This document shows, piece by piece, positions 43,272-51,674 of a stretch of 64,000 nt of DNA (position 1 is its first letter; every line of letters starts with the position of its first letter). Position numbers and translations under genes: made by a program. The notes under the pieces are model-generated. The model worked only from the letters and a program-made list of their open reading frames with translations. It did no database searches and was not told the DNA's origin. The stretch is from NCBI RefSeq assembly GCF_006538745.1, contig NZ_BJLR01000037.1, forward strand, positions 1 through 64,000, in the 5' to 3' direction. The stretch is from Cellulomonas cellasea (lineage in GTDB: Bacteria; Actinomycetota; Actinomycetes; Actinomycetales; Cellulomonadaceae).

Positions 43272-44863
43272 GCAGCAGCAGCGGCACGACGCGGGTGGTC
43301 GTCGTCGGGCACGGCATGGTCGGGTCGCGTTTCGCGGACGACCTGCACGCGCGCGACGCCGAGCGGCGCTTCCACGTCACGGTGCTGGGCGCGGAGGAGT
43401 ACGAGCCGTACAACCGGGTCCTGCTCTCCGAGGTCGTCGCGGGCAAGCTCGACGTCGCGTCGCTGAGCCTGCCCCGCAGCGTGCGCGAGCGGACGTCGGT
43501 GCTGCCCGGCACGAGCGCCGTCGCGATCGACCGCGCCGAGCAGGTCGTCGTCGACTCCGCGGGGTGCACGTACCCCTATGACGTCGTCGTGCTCGCGACC
43601 GGTGCACGCGCCCGGGTCCCGGAGCTCGAGGGCCTCGGGTCGCCCGACGACGAGGCCGCGCTCCCCGCGGGCGTGCACGCGCTGCGCACGCTCGACGACG
43701 CGCGGGAGATCGTCGCGGCGACCGTCAACGCGCGCACGGCGGTCGTCGTCGGCGCCGGCGTCCTCGGACTCGAGGTCGCGTGCGGTCTCGCGCACCGGGG
43801 GCTCGACGTCACGGTCGTGCACGGCGGGCCGAGCCTCATGGACCGCCAGCTCGACGGCGACGCCGGGGCGGTCGTGACCGGCGAGCTCGGGCGCCTCGGC
43901 ATCGGGGTGCGCCTCGCGGCCCGCACGCAGGAGGTGCTCGTGCGCGGCGGCCGGCTCGAGGGCGTGCGGCTCGAGGGCGGTGAGCGGCTCGACGCCGACC
44001 TGCTCGTGCTCACGGCGGGCACCGTGCCGGAGGTCGGGCTCGCGCAGCGGGCGGGGCTCGACGTCGCGCGCGGCGTCGTCGTCGGCCCGGACCTCGCGGC
44101 GCCGGCCGACCCGCGCGTGTTCGCGATCGGCGACTGCGCCGAGCCGCCCGAGGGCGGCACCGGGCTCATCGCGCAGGGCTGGGACCAGGCCCGGCGCCTC
44201 GCGCTGCTGCTCACGGGTCAGCGCGACGAGCCCGCGGACGCCGACCCCGACGCCGCCCCCGGTCCGGTCGGGGCCCCGCTGCCGCAGGGCGGCACCGACG
44301 TGGTGCGGGTCAAGGCCGTCGGCCTCGACGTCGTCTCGATGGGCGTGAGCGGGACGCGGCGCGGGACCGACGCGGGGCACCGGTCGGTCCGCCTGACGGA
44401 CCCGGTGGGCGGGCGGCACGTCGAGGTCGTCGTCGCGGACGGCCGGGTCGTCGGCGCGACGTGCGTCGGCGCGGGCCAGGTCGCGGCGGACCTGGTCGCG
44501 GCGTACACGCGGGCCACGCCCGCACCGTCGGACCCCGCGCAGCTGCTCCTGCGGCCCGTCGGCGGTGCCCCCGAGCCCGCCGCGTCGCCGACGCTCATGC
44601 CCGACCGCACCACGGTGTGCCGGTGCAACGGCGTCACGAAGGGCGAGATCGTGGCGTGCTGGCGGCACGGCGCCGACACCGTCGAGGACGTCGCGCGGGA
44701 GACCCGGGCGACGACCGGGTGCGGCGGGTGCACGGACGTGGTCTGCGGGCTGCTCGACTGGCTCGGGACGACCGACCCGGACCGGGCGCGGGCCCGCGAG
44801 CCGCGCCGGGCGGTCGGGGACGTCCTCGGTGAGGTCGAGGAGCCGGCGCGGGCCCGCGGCTGA
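43268..44863 (+). CDS. nasB: FAD-dependent NAD(P)H reductase with BFD-like [2Fe-2S] domain, NasB-type
   Basis: 531 aa. Two Rossmann motifs (VVVVGHGMVGSRFADDL and AVVVGAGVLGLEVACGLA) and VFAIGDCAEPP mark a pyridine-nucleotide-disulfide-type reductase related to the NirB N-terminus. The C-terminus has a BFD-like cluster: TVCRCNGVTKGEIV and TGCGGCTDVVC. It probably passes electrons from NAD(P)H to the nitrate reductase encoded just upstream, with which it overlaps by ATGA. Confidence 0.85.
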
Positions 44864-44879
44864 CCCCGCGACCGTCCCG

Positions 44880-45086
44880 TCAGTCCGCGACGGCGCGCTG
44901 GCGCCTCGGCGCCGTCGTCTTGCGCGCCGCAGTGATGTACGGCTCGAGCGCGCGCAGCAGGTCGTCGCGGTGCGCGTCGGAGAGGTCGATCTCGTAGCGG
45001 GTGTCGCCCCACGCGAACCGGTAGGTGCGCGCTCCCTCGGAGCCGTCGAGGTCGTCGGTCACGAGCACGCGGGTCTGGGTGGCCAT
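44880..45086 (-). CDS. Lsr2 N-terminal-domain protein lacking the DNA-binding domain
   Basis: 68 aa. Matches the first ~65 residues of Lsr2 (VLVTDDLDGSEGARTYRFAW, then RYEIDLSDAHRDDLLRALEPYI), which form the dimerisation beta-hairpin and helix, and stops after a short basic linker (KTTAPRRQRAVAD). The C-terminal AT-hook-like domain of full-length Lsr2 (~110 aa) is absent, and the DNA beyond the stop does not encode it in any obvious frame. It could be a decayed copy or a small antagonist that oligomerises with full Lsr2. The ATG at 45086 was chosen to match the Lsr2 N-terminus. Confidence 0.8.
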   Translation of the reverse strand: MATQTRVLVTDDLDGSEGARTYRFAWGDTRYEIDLSDAHRDDLLRALEPYITAARKTTAPRRQRAVAD

Positions 45087-45194
45087 GCTGCGGATCATCC
45101 CGCACACGGGCGCCGGGGGCCCGGTCGGCCCACGGCTCGGCGGTCGGCCCTGAACGCGCGTCCAGAATCCTTCATGGCGGCCACCTCACCGGCC

Positions 45195-45209
45195 GATAGA
45201 TGAACTATC
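45195..45209. promoter_or_regulatory. palindrome GATAG-N5-CTATC
   Basis: The only A/T-rich palindrome in the gap between the Lsr2-like and anti-sigma-like genes, 56 bases upstream of the latter's GTG. Candidate operator; the regulator is unknown. Confidence 0.4.
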
Positions 45210-45264
45210 AAGCAAACGCGCCGGCGCCGGCCGCGACGCGTCACAGGAGAGGTTCGGGGGAGCC

Positions 45265-45885
45265 GTGATCGACGCGATGGACGACCTGCACGCACTGACC
45301 CGCACGGGCGTGACGCCCGTGCCGCGCGCTCGCCCCGGGCGCGTACGGCACGGGGTCCCCGTCGCCGGACCGGCCGCCGGACCCGCCGCCGCGGTGCTGG
45401 AGCCGCACGGCGCCGCCCACCGGTCCGCGGTCCCCGTGCTGCCCGCGCCGGAGCCGCGCCCCGGTGGCCACGGCCTGGACCTCGGCGCGGAGGCCGGCCC
45501 CTGGCTGGTCACCCACGTGCGCCGGCGCGCCGCCAACGTGGCGCTCGGGTGCGGGGCGTCGCCCGACGAGGCCCTCGTCATCGAGCTGCTCGCGAGCGAG
45601 CTCGTCACCAACGCGGTCGTCCACGGACCCGAGCGCGGCCACGTCGCCGTCCGCACCGCCTTCCGGGACGGTGCGTTCAGCGTCGCGGTGACGGACGACG
45701 GAGCCGGGACGCCGGTCCTGCGCGACCCGGACCCGACCGAGCTCTCGGGGCGCGGCCTGCACGTCGTGGCCAACCTCGCGTCGGCGTGGGGCGTCGACCC
45801 CGGTGCGAACGGCGCTGCCGGCACGACCGTGTGGTTCACCGTCGACCTCGCGTGCGGCGAGGACCGCACCGCGCGGCGGGGCTGA
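45265..45885 (+). CDS. anti-sigma-factor-like ATP-binding protein (HATPase_c_2)
   Basis: 206 aa, GTG start with GGGGGAG upstream. The first ~80 residues are Pro/Ala-rich and likely disordered. Residues 85-200 form a GHKL ATPase of RsbW/SpoIIAB type: N-box ELLASELVTNAVVHG, G1 VAVTDDGAGTPV and GRGLHVVANLASAWG. Such proteins phosphorylate anti-anti-sigma factors or bind sigma factors. No partner STAS or sigma gene is adjacent. Confidence 0.75.
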   Translation: MIDAMDDLHALTRTGVTPVPRARPGRVRHGVPVAGPAAGPAAAVLEPHGAAHRSAVPVLPAPEPRPGGHGLDLGAEAGPWLVTHVRRRAANVALGCGASPDEALVIELLASELVTNAVVHGPERGHVAVRTAFRDGAFSVAVTDDGAGTPVLRDPDPTELSGRGLHVVANLASAWGVDPGANGAAGTTVWFTVDLACGEDRTARRG

Positions 45886-46012
45886 GCCCCGGGGTCGGCC
45901 GCAGGGCCGGAGCGTCCGTCCGGGCTGAGCCGCAGGGTCGGGACACGGGGCTGAGCGTCGGCAGAGGGGGAAGAGGCAGACGCAGAGGCTGCGCCCCGGC
46001 GTCCGGGTGAAC

Positions 46013-46052
46013 GTTCACCCGCGCGTCACCGCCGGGTCGCCGGCCGGTCGGA
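46013..46052 (+). promoter_or_regulatory. PHO box (four 11-bp PhoP repeats)
   Basis: GTTCACC-CGCG, CGTCACC-GCCG, GGTCGCC-GGCC, GGTCGGA: four direct repeats with 11-bp period, matching the actinobacterial PhoP unit GTTCACC plus four. It ends nine bases before the -10 TAGCGT (46062-46067), covering the -35 position. Confidence 0.8.
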
Positions 46053-46124
46053 TCGGGTGCCTAGCGTCCGGGGCGCCCCTCGTCGTCCCCTGGGCGGCGC
46101 TCTCATCTCCCCGGAGGCACCCCC

Positions 46125-48215
46125 GTGACCCTCGCGCCCGAGTCCCGCTCGCTGCTCCCCATGGCCGGGCACGTCCGCGGCAACCGCAGCGCCGTGACCT
46201 GCCACCTCAAGTGCGGGGACGCGTGCGCGCAGCCCGTCCCGAACACGAGCGACAACGCCTACTTCCGGGACGTCGCGAGCGCCGCGCTCAGCCGCCGGTC
46301 CGTCCTCGGTGGCCTCGGTGCGGGGGCGCTCGCCCTCGTCGTCGGCCCGACGCTCGGCGCGCAGCCCGCGGCCGCGCACGGCAAGGGTCACGGCGCCACG
46401 AAGGGCCTCGCGTTCGGCCCGATCGCACCCGTGCCCGCGGCGACCGACGCCTTCACCGTGCCCGACGGCTACCGCTGGGCACCGGTCATCCGTTGGGGCG
46501 ACCCGATCCTGCGGCACGCGCCCGCGTTCGACCGCGACGCGCAGACCGCCGAGGCGCAGGCCGGCCAGTTCGGCTACAACAACGACTACCTCGACATCGT
46601 CCCGATGCTCCCGACCGGGCGCGACCGCAGCCGCGGGGACAAGGGTGCGCTGCTCGTCGCGAACCACGAGTACACCAACGAGAACCTGATGTTCCCGCCG
46701 TCGACCGACCCGGCGGTGCTCGCGGAGCGCAAGCGCATCGCGATGAACGCGCACGGCATGAGCGTCGTCGAGCTGCGCCGCTCGGGCCCGGGCAAGCCGT
46801 GGGAGTACCTCCGGATCGGCGGCTACAACCGCCGGATCACGGCCTCGACGCCGTTCGCGGTCAGCGGGCCGGCGGCGGGCTCCGACCTGCTGCGCACGGT
46901 CGACGACCCCGAGGGGCGCACGGTGCTCGGCACGCTCAACAACTGCGCGGGCGGTACGACGCCGTGGGGCACGGTCCTGTCGGGCGAGGAGAACGTCAAC
47001 CAGTACTTCCGCACGCGCGGCACGTCCCTGCGCGAGCAGCGCTACGGCCTCGCCGACAAGGCGACGACGCGCGGCTGGGAGGAGATCGAGCCGCGGTTCG
47101 ACGCCCGCAACCCCGGCTACGAGAACGAGCCCAACCGGTTCGGCTGGATCGTCGAGGTCGACCCGCACGACCCCGAGTCGGTGCCCGTCAAGCACACCGC
47201 GCTCGGCCGGTTCAAGCACGAGGGCGCCAACGTCATCCTCGCGCCGTCGGGTCAGGTCGTCGCGTACATGGGCGACGACGAGCGCTTCGACTACCTCTAC
47301 AAGTTCGTCTCGCGCGACACGATGCGCACGGGCTCGAAGCGCGCCGACCGCGAGCACAACAAGACGCTGCTCTCGGCCGGCTCGCTGTACGTCGCGCGGT
47401 TCCAGGGCGACTCCCCGGCGGCGGAGATCACCGGCACGGGCGCGCTGCCCGCCGACGGCGAGTTCGACGGCACCGGCGAGTGGATCCCGCTCGTCGTCGA
47501 CGGCGTGAGCCACGTCCCCGGGTTCACGACCGAGGAGGTGCTCGTCTACACGCGCCTCGCGGCCGACACCGTGGGCGCCACGAAGATGGACCGGCCCGAG
47601 GACGTCGAGCCCAACCCGCACACGGGCCGGGTCTACGTCGCGTGCACCAACAACACCGACCGCGGCAAGGCCGGCAAGGAGGGCGCGACCGAGCCCAACC
47701 CCCGCGTCGCGAACCGGGACGGCCACGTCGTCGAGCTCACCGAGGACGGCGACGACCCGACGGCCTCGACGTTCCGCTGGACGCTCCTGCTCGTGTGCGG
47801 CGACCCGGCGGCGGGCACCTCGACCTACTTCGCGGGCTTCCCGCCGGAGCAGGTCTCGCCCATCTCGTGCCCCGACAACCTCGCGTTCGACGCGGCCGGC
47901 AACCTGTGGGTCTCCACGGACGGCCAGCCCGGCACGATCGGCTACGGCGACGCGCTGTTCAAGGTCCCGCTCGAGGGCGCCGAGCGCGGTCACGTGCAGC
48001 AGTTCCTCTCGGTGCCCGCGGGCGCCGAGACGTGCGGCCCGGTGATCCGCGACAACGAGTCGATGGTCTTCGTCGCGGTGCAGCACCCCGGTGAGGACGG
48101 GACGTTCGACGCTCCGCAGTCGAACTTCCCGGACTACGTGGCGCCCGGCCGCCGGCCGAAGCGCGGCCAGGCGCTGGGTCCGCGCCCGAGCGTCGTGCAG
48201 GTCTGGCAGGGCTGA
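46125..48215 (+). CDS. phoX: PhoX-family alkaline phosphatase (DUF839), Tat-exported
   Basis: 696 aa, GTG start with GGAGG seven bases upstream. A twin-arginine signal SRRSVLGGLGAGALALVVG at 56-74 follows an unusually long N-region that contains CHLKCGDAC. The PhoX body includes WGDPIL near residue 125, GYNNDYLDIVPM, LLVANHEYTNENLMFP and NNCAGGTTPWGTVLSGEEN, the metal-binding segment. PhoX releases phosphate from organic esters outside the cell using Fe3+/Ca2+. A four-repeat PHO box overlaps the promoter, predicting PhoP activation under phosphate limitation. Confidence 0.92.
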   Translation: MTLAPESRSLLPMAGHVRGNRSAVTCHLKCGDACAQPVPNTSDNAYFRDVASAALSRRSVLGGLGAGALALVVGPTLGAQPAAAHGKGHGATKGLAFGPIAPVPAATDAFTVPDGYRWAPVIRWGDPILRHAPAFDRDAQTAEAQAGQFGYNNDYLDIVPMLPTGRDRSRGDKGALLVANHEYTNENLMFPPSTDPAVLAERKRIAMNAHGMSVVELRRSGPGKPWEYLRIGGYNRRITASTPFAVSGPAAGSDLLRTVDDPEGRTVLGTLNNCAGGTTPWGTVLSGEENVNQYFRTRGTSLREQRYGLADKATTRGWEEIEPRFDARNPGYENEPNRFGWIVEVDPHDPESVPVKHTALGRFKHEGANVILAPSGQVVAYMGDDERFDYLYKFVSRDTMRTGSKRADREHNKTLLSAGSLYVARFQGDSPAAEITGTGALPADGEFDGTGEWIPLVVDGVSHVPGFTTEEVLVYTRLAADTVGATKMDRPEDVEPNPHTGRVYVACTNNTDRGKAGKEGATEPNPRVANRDGHVVELTEDGDDPTASTFRWTLLLVCGDPAAGTSTYFAGFPPEQVSPISCPDNLAFDAAGNLWVSTDGQPGTIGYGDALFKVPLEGAERGHVQQFLSVPAGAETCGPVIRDNESMVFVAVQHPGEDGTFDAPQSNFPDYVAPGRRPKRGQALGPRPSVVQVWQG

Positions 48216-48306
48216 CCGCGCGGCCTCCGCGGGCGTTCGACACGCCTGCGGACGCAGGGCCGGGACGGCCGTGACCAGCGCGTGACCGCGTCGAGACACA
48301 ACCGGG

Positions 48307-48334
48307 ACGCCCGCACCGACCTCGGTGCGGGCGT
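48307..48334. terminator. terminator after phoX
   Basis: An 11-bp stem ACGCCCGCACC with its complement and a 6-nt loop, 92 bases after the stop and upstream of the moeA promoter. Confidence 0.65.
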
Positions 48335-48361
48335 TCCGTGCACCGCGGACGTCCCGGCCGC

Positions 48362-48367
48362 TAGCGT
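48362..48367 (+). promoter_or_regulatory. moeA -10 element
   Basis: TAGCGT, 25 bases upstream of the moeA ATG; the short leader contains the ribosome-binding site AGGAGG. No clear -35. Confidence 0.45.
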
Positions 48368-48392
48368 GGTTCTCCCGACGCCAGGAGGTCCC

Positions 48393-49619
48393 ATGATTCG
48401 CACGGTCGACCAGCACCGGGACGCCGTCCTCGGGCTCGTGGTCCCCACGGCCGCCCACACCGTCGCGCTCGAGGACGGTGCCGGGCTCGTGCTCGCGGAG
48501 GACGTGACCGCGCACGAGGCGCTCCCGCGCTTCGACAACTCCGCGATGGACGGGTACGCGGTCCGCGCGGCCGACGTCGCCGGTGCGACCCCCGGCTCCC
48601 CGGTGCACCTGCGCGTCGTGGGTGACCTCGCGGCGGGCACCGACGCCGAGCCGGTCGTCGAGGCGGGCACCGCGGCGCGGATCATGACCGGCGCGCCCGT
48701 GCCCCCGGGCGCCGACGCGATCGTCCCGGTCGAGGTGACCGACGCCGGGATCGTCGAGGTCGAGGTGCGCGAGCCGTCGCCCGCGGGCCGGCACGTGCGC
48801 CGCGTCGGGGAGGACGTGAGCGCCGGGGACGTCGTGCTGCGCGCGGGCTCCGAGCTCACGCCGTACCGGCTCGCCGCCGTGGCGTCGGTCGGGCGCGCCG
48901 AGGTCGTCGTGCACCGCCGTCCCGTGGTCGTCGTGCTCGCGACCGGGTCGGAGCTCGTGACGCCCGGCGTGGCACCCCGCCGCGGCCAGATCCCCGACTC
49001 CAACTCCTACCTGCTGGCCGCCGCGGCCGCCGCCGCGGGTGCGCGCGTGCAGCGCCTGGGCGTCGTGCCCGACGACCCGGACCTGCTCGCGGAGGCGCTC
49101 GGCGCGCAGTACCCCGCCGCGGACCTCGTCGTGACGTCCGGCGGCGTGAGCGTCGGCGCGTACGACGTCGTCAAGGAGGTCCTCGCGCCGCTGCCGGGGA
49201 TGTCGTTCGTGAGCGTCGCGATGCAGCCCGGCAAGCCGCAGGGCTTCGGGCTGCTGCCCGACGGGACGCCCGTCGTCTCGCTGCCCGGCAACCCCGTGAG
49301 CGCGTTCGTGTCGTTCGAGGCGTTCGTGCGGCCCGCGATCCTGCGGCTGCGCGGCCTGTCCGGCGCCGCGCTCGAGCGTCCCCGGCTGCGGGCCCGCGTC
49401 ACGCAGGGCTGGAGCTCGCCCGCGGGCCGCGAGCAGCACATCCCCGTGACGATCGTCGAGGACGACGGCGAGGTCCTGGTGCGCCCCGCGGCCGCCCGGG
49501 GGTCCGGCTCGCACCTCGTCGCGAGCCTCGCGGCCGCCGACGGGCTCGCCGTGGTGCCCGCCGACGTCGAGCAGGTCACCGAGGGCGACCACGTGACCGT
49601 CATCCGGATCGCCTCGTGA
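48393..49619 (+). CDS. moeA: molybdopterin molybdenumtransferase MoeA
   Basis: 408 aa. PRFDNSAMDGYAVRA near 45-60, GDLAAGT and RIMTGAPVPPGADAIVPVE, the domain III motif VTSGGVSVGAYD and SLPGNPVSAFVSFE identify MoeA/GlpR. It inserts molybdate into adenylylated molybdopterin. AGGAGG before the ATG. First of a probable operon moeA-moaC-mobA-DUF6457-moaD, beginning with a GTGA overlap to moaC. Serves the nitrate reductase and sulfite-oxidase-like enzyme of this region. Confidence 0.95.
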   Translation: MIRTVDQHRDAVLGLVVPTAAHTVALEDGAGLVLAEDVTAHEALPRFDNSAMDGYAVRAADVAGATPGSPVHLRVVGDLAAGTDAEPVVEAGTAARIMTGAPVPPGADAIVPVEVTDAGIVEVEVREPSPAGRHVRRVGEDVSAGDVVLRAGSELTPYRLAAVASVGRAEVVVHRRPVVVVLATGSELVTPGVAPRRGQIPDSNSYLLAAAAAAAGARVQRLGVVPDDPDLLAEALGAQYPAADLVVTSGGVSVGAYDVVKEVLAPLPGMSFVSVAMQPGKPQGFGLLPDGTPVVSLPGNPVSAFVSFEAFVRPAILRLRGLSGAALERPRLRARVTQGWSSPAGREQHIPVTIVEDDGEVLVRPAAARGSGSHLVASLAAADGLAVVPADVEQVTEGDHVTVIRIAS

Positions 49620-50089
49620 GCGGCCCGTTCACGCACCTCGACGCCGCGGGCCACGCCCGCATGGTCGACGTGACCGCGAAGCAGCCGACCGTGCGCTCCG
49701 CGACCGCCGAGGGCTACGTCCGTGCGCCGCGGCACGTCATGGACGTCCTGCACGCCGGCGACGTGCCCAAGGGCGACGTGCTCGCGGTCGCGCGCATCGC
49801 GGGCATCTCGGCGGCGAAGCGCACCGCGGAGCTGCTCCCGCTCGCGCACGTCATCGGGGTGCACGGCGTCGTCGTCGACCTCGAGCCGGACGAGGACGGC
49901 GTGCGGATCACCGCGACCGTCCGCACGGCCGACCGCACGGGCGTCGAGATGGAGGCGCTCACCGCGGTGTCGGTCGCGGCGCTCGCGGTCGTCGACATGC
50001 TCAAGGGCCTCGACAAGGCGGTCGAGATCGAGCACGTGCGGCTCGTCGCGAAGTCGGGCGGGAAGTCCGGTGACTGGGCCCGGGCCTGA
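49616..50089 (+). CDS. moaC: cyclic pyranopterin monophosphate synthase MoaC
   Basis: 157 aa, GTG start overlapping the moeA stop (GTGA). FTHLDAAGHARMVDVTAK and KGDVLAVARIAGISAAKRT, HVIGVHGVVVDLE and TGVEMEALTAVSVAALAVVDMLKG are hallmark MoaC segments. Converts 3',8-cyclo-7,8-dihydro-GTP to cPMP together with MoaA. Confidence 0.96.
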   Translation: MSGPFTHLDAAGHARMVDVTAKQPTVRSATAEGYVRAPRHVMDVLHAGDVPKGDVLAVARIAGISAAKRTAELLPLAHVIGVHGVVVDLEPDEDGVRITATVRTADRTGVEMEALTAVSVAALAVVDMLKGLDKAVEIEHVRLVAKSGGKSGDWARA

Positions 50090-50111
50090 GCTCGCGCGCG
50101 ACGCGGCGGGG

Positions 50112-50984
50112 ATGCCCGGCGCGGCACGGGCCGCAGCGCCGCTGACCTACGACGCGCTGCTGCTCGCGGGCGGGCGCGCGCGGCGGCTCGGCGGGGTGTC
50201 GAAGCCCGACGTGGTCGTGTCCGGGCGGCGGCTCCTCGCGTACGCGCTCGACGCGGCCGCATCCGGGCCGGGGGGTGGGGCGCGCCGCACCGTCGTGGTC
50301 GCGCCGGGGTCGGTGGCCGTGCCGGGCGGGGTGCTGCGGACGCTCGAGGAACCGCCCGACGGCGGACCCGTCGCCGGGATCGCGGCGGGTCTCGCGGCGC
50401 TGGGACGGACCGGGGCCGACGCGGTGCCCACCGGCTCGGCACCGGGCGCCGGAGGTGCAGGAGGTCGCGACGCCGCCGGACCGGACGGCTCACCCGAGCT
50501 CGGTGGAGGCGCCGTGCCCGACGTGCCGGAGCGCGGCGACGGGCCCGCGCCGTGGGTGCTCGTGCTCGCGTGCGACGTCCCGCGCGCGGCCGTGGCAGTC
50601 CCGCACCTCGTCGCGGCGTGCTCGGGCGCCGGCGCGGCGTCCGGTGCGCTGCTCGTCGACGCGGACGGGCGCGACCAGCCGCTCGTCGGGCTCTACCGAC
50701 GTACGGAGCTCGACCGGGCGCTGACCGCGCTGGCCGCGGGGCGGGACGACGGCACGGTGCGCGGTGCGTCGGTCCGCGCGCTGCTCGCCCCGCTGACCCT
50801 CGTCCGCGTGCCCGACGACGCGTCCGCCGCCGCCGACCTCGACACGTGGGAGGACGTGCGCGCGTTCGACACGGCCCGCCCGCCGGACGGGGACGTCGTC
50901 GCACGTCCGGGCGTCCGCACGACCCCGCCGCGGTGGGACGATGGCGAGGGCCCGCCCGACCCGGAGCTTCGGCCCGGCGGCTGA
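50112..50984 (+). CDS. mobA: molybdenum cofactor guanylyltransferase-like protein
   Basis: 290 aa from the ATG at 50112; a GTG at 50070, overlapping moaC by 20 bases, is an alternative start. Nucleotidyltransferase fold: DALLLAGGRARRLGGVSKPDV near residue 12-32, LACDVPRA for the metal-binding Asp and QPLVGLYRR near the substrate site. It contains a Gly/Pro/Asp-rich insertion around 100-140 that enlarges it beyond E. coli MobA. Adds GMP to molybdopterin to make MGD, needed by nitrate reductase. Confidence 0.82.
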   Translation: MPGAARAAAPLTYDALLLAGGRARRLGGVSKPDVVVSGRRLLAYALDAAASGPGGGARRTVVVAPGSVAVPGGVLRTLEEPPDGGPVAGIAAGLAALGRTGADAVPTGSAPGAGGAGGRDAAGPDGSPELGGGAVPDVPERGDGPAPWVLVLACDVPRAAVAVPHLVAACSGAGAASGALLVDADGRDQPLVGLYRRTELDRALTALAAGRDDGTVRGASVRALLAPLTLVRVPDDASAAADLDTWEDVRAFDTARPPDGDVVARPGVRTTPPRWDDGEGPPDPELRPGG

Positions 50985-51045
50985 CCGTCCGCACGGCCCG
51001 CTCGCCGTCACCCGAGCCCGCAGCACCCGACACCCGGAGGAACCC

Positions 51046-51345
51046 ATGACCGCGTCCGACGACACCGGCGTGCCCGTCCCCGAGACCCCGCTCGACACGT
51101 GGGTCCGCGCGCTGGCGACCGAGCTCGGCGTCGACCCCGCGGTCGTCGACGTCGCAGGCCTGCTTGACGTCGCCCGCGACGCCGCGCACGGCGTCGCCCG
51201 CCCGGCCACCCCGCTCACGACGTTCCTGCTCGGCTACGCCGTGGCGACGGGAACCGTGGGCCTCGACGAGGCGATGCGCCGCACGAGCGCGCTCGCCGCC
51301 GGCTGGCAGGAGCGCTCCGGGGCGCTCGGCGGCACGGGGGCCTGA
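51046..51345 (+). CDS. DUF6457 small protein of the Moco operon
   Basis: 99 aa, helical. LDTWVRALATELGVDPAVVD and GVARPATPLTTFLLGYAVATG match the actinobacterial DUF6457 family, found beside or fused to MobA. CGGAGG before the ATG. The role is unknown; gene position suggests help with Moco maturation or MobA. Confidence 0.75.
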   Translation: MTASDDTGVPVPETPLDTWVRALATELGVDPAVVDVAGLLDVARDAAHGVARPATPLTTFLLGYAVATGTVGLDEAMRRTSALAAGWQERSGALGGTGA

Positions 51346-51346
51346 C

Positions 51347-51583
51347 GTGCCGCTCGTGCGCTACTTCGCCGGTGCCGCCGAGGCGGCCGGGACCGAGTCC
51401 GAGGAGCTCGCCGGGACGAGCGTCGGCGAGCTCCGCACACGCATGCTCGCGGCCCACGGCGACGAGCTCGCGCAGGTGCTGGGCCGCTGCTCGGTGCTCG
51501 TCGACGGCGTCCGGTCGGACGACGACGCGGTCGTCCGGGAGAGCGACGTCGTGGACGTGCTGCCGCCGTTCGCGGGCGGCTGA
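51347..51583 (+). CDS. moaD: molybdopterin synthase small subunit MoaD
   Basis: 78 aa, GTG start one base after the preceding stop. Ubiquitin-like fold ending in PPFAGG; the C-terminal Gly-Gly is thiocarboxylated and donates sulfur to MoaE for molybdopterin synthesis. Partner moaE lies separately at 54338-54763. Confidence 0.92.
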   Translation: MPLVRYFAGAAEAAGTESEELAGTSVGELRTRMLAAHGDELAQVLGRCSVLVDGVRSDDDAVVRESDVVDVLPPFAGG

Positions 51584-51674
51584 GCGGCCGGGCGATGGCG
51601 GGCGCCCGGCGCGCCGCGATCGGCCACGGCGGTGCCCGGCGGCGCAGGCGCCGCAGCTCGGTCGGGTCGGGCGC

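Noticed and set aside
46009-46018. LexA/SOS box at GTGAACGTTCAC upstream of phoX
   Set aside because: The actinobacterial SOS box needs four bases between GAAC and GTTC. Here the halves abut, and the right half is better explained as the first unit of an 11-bp PhoP repeat series.
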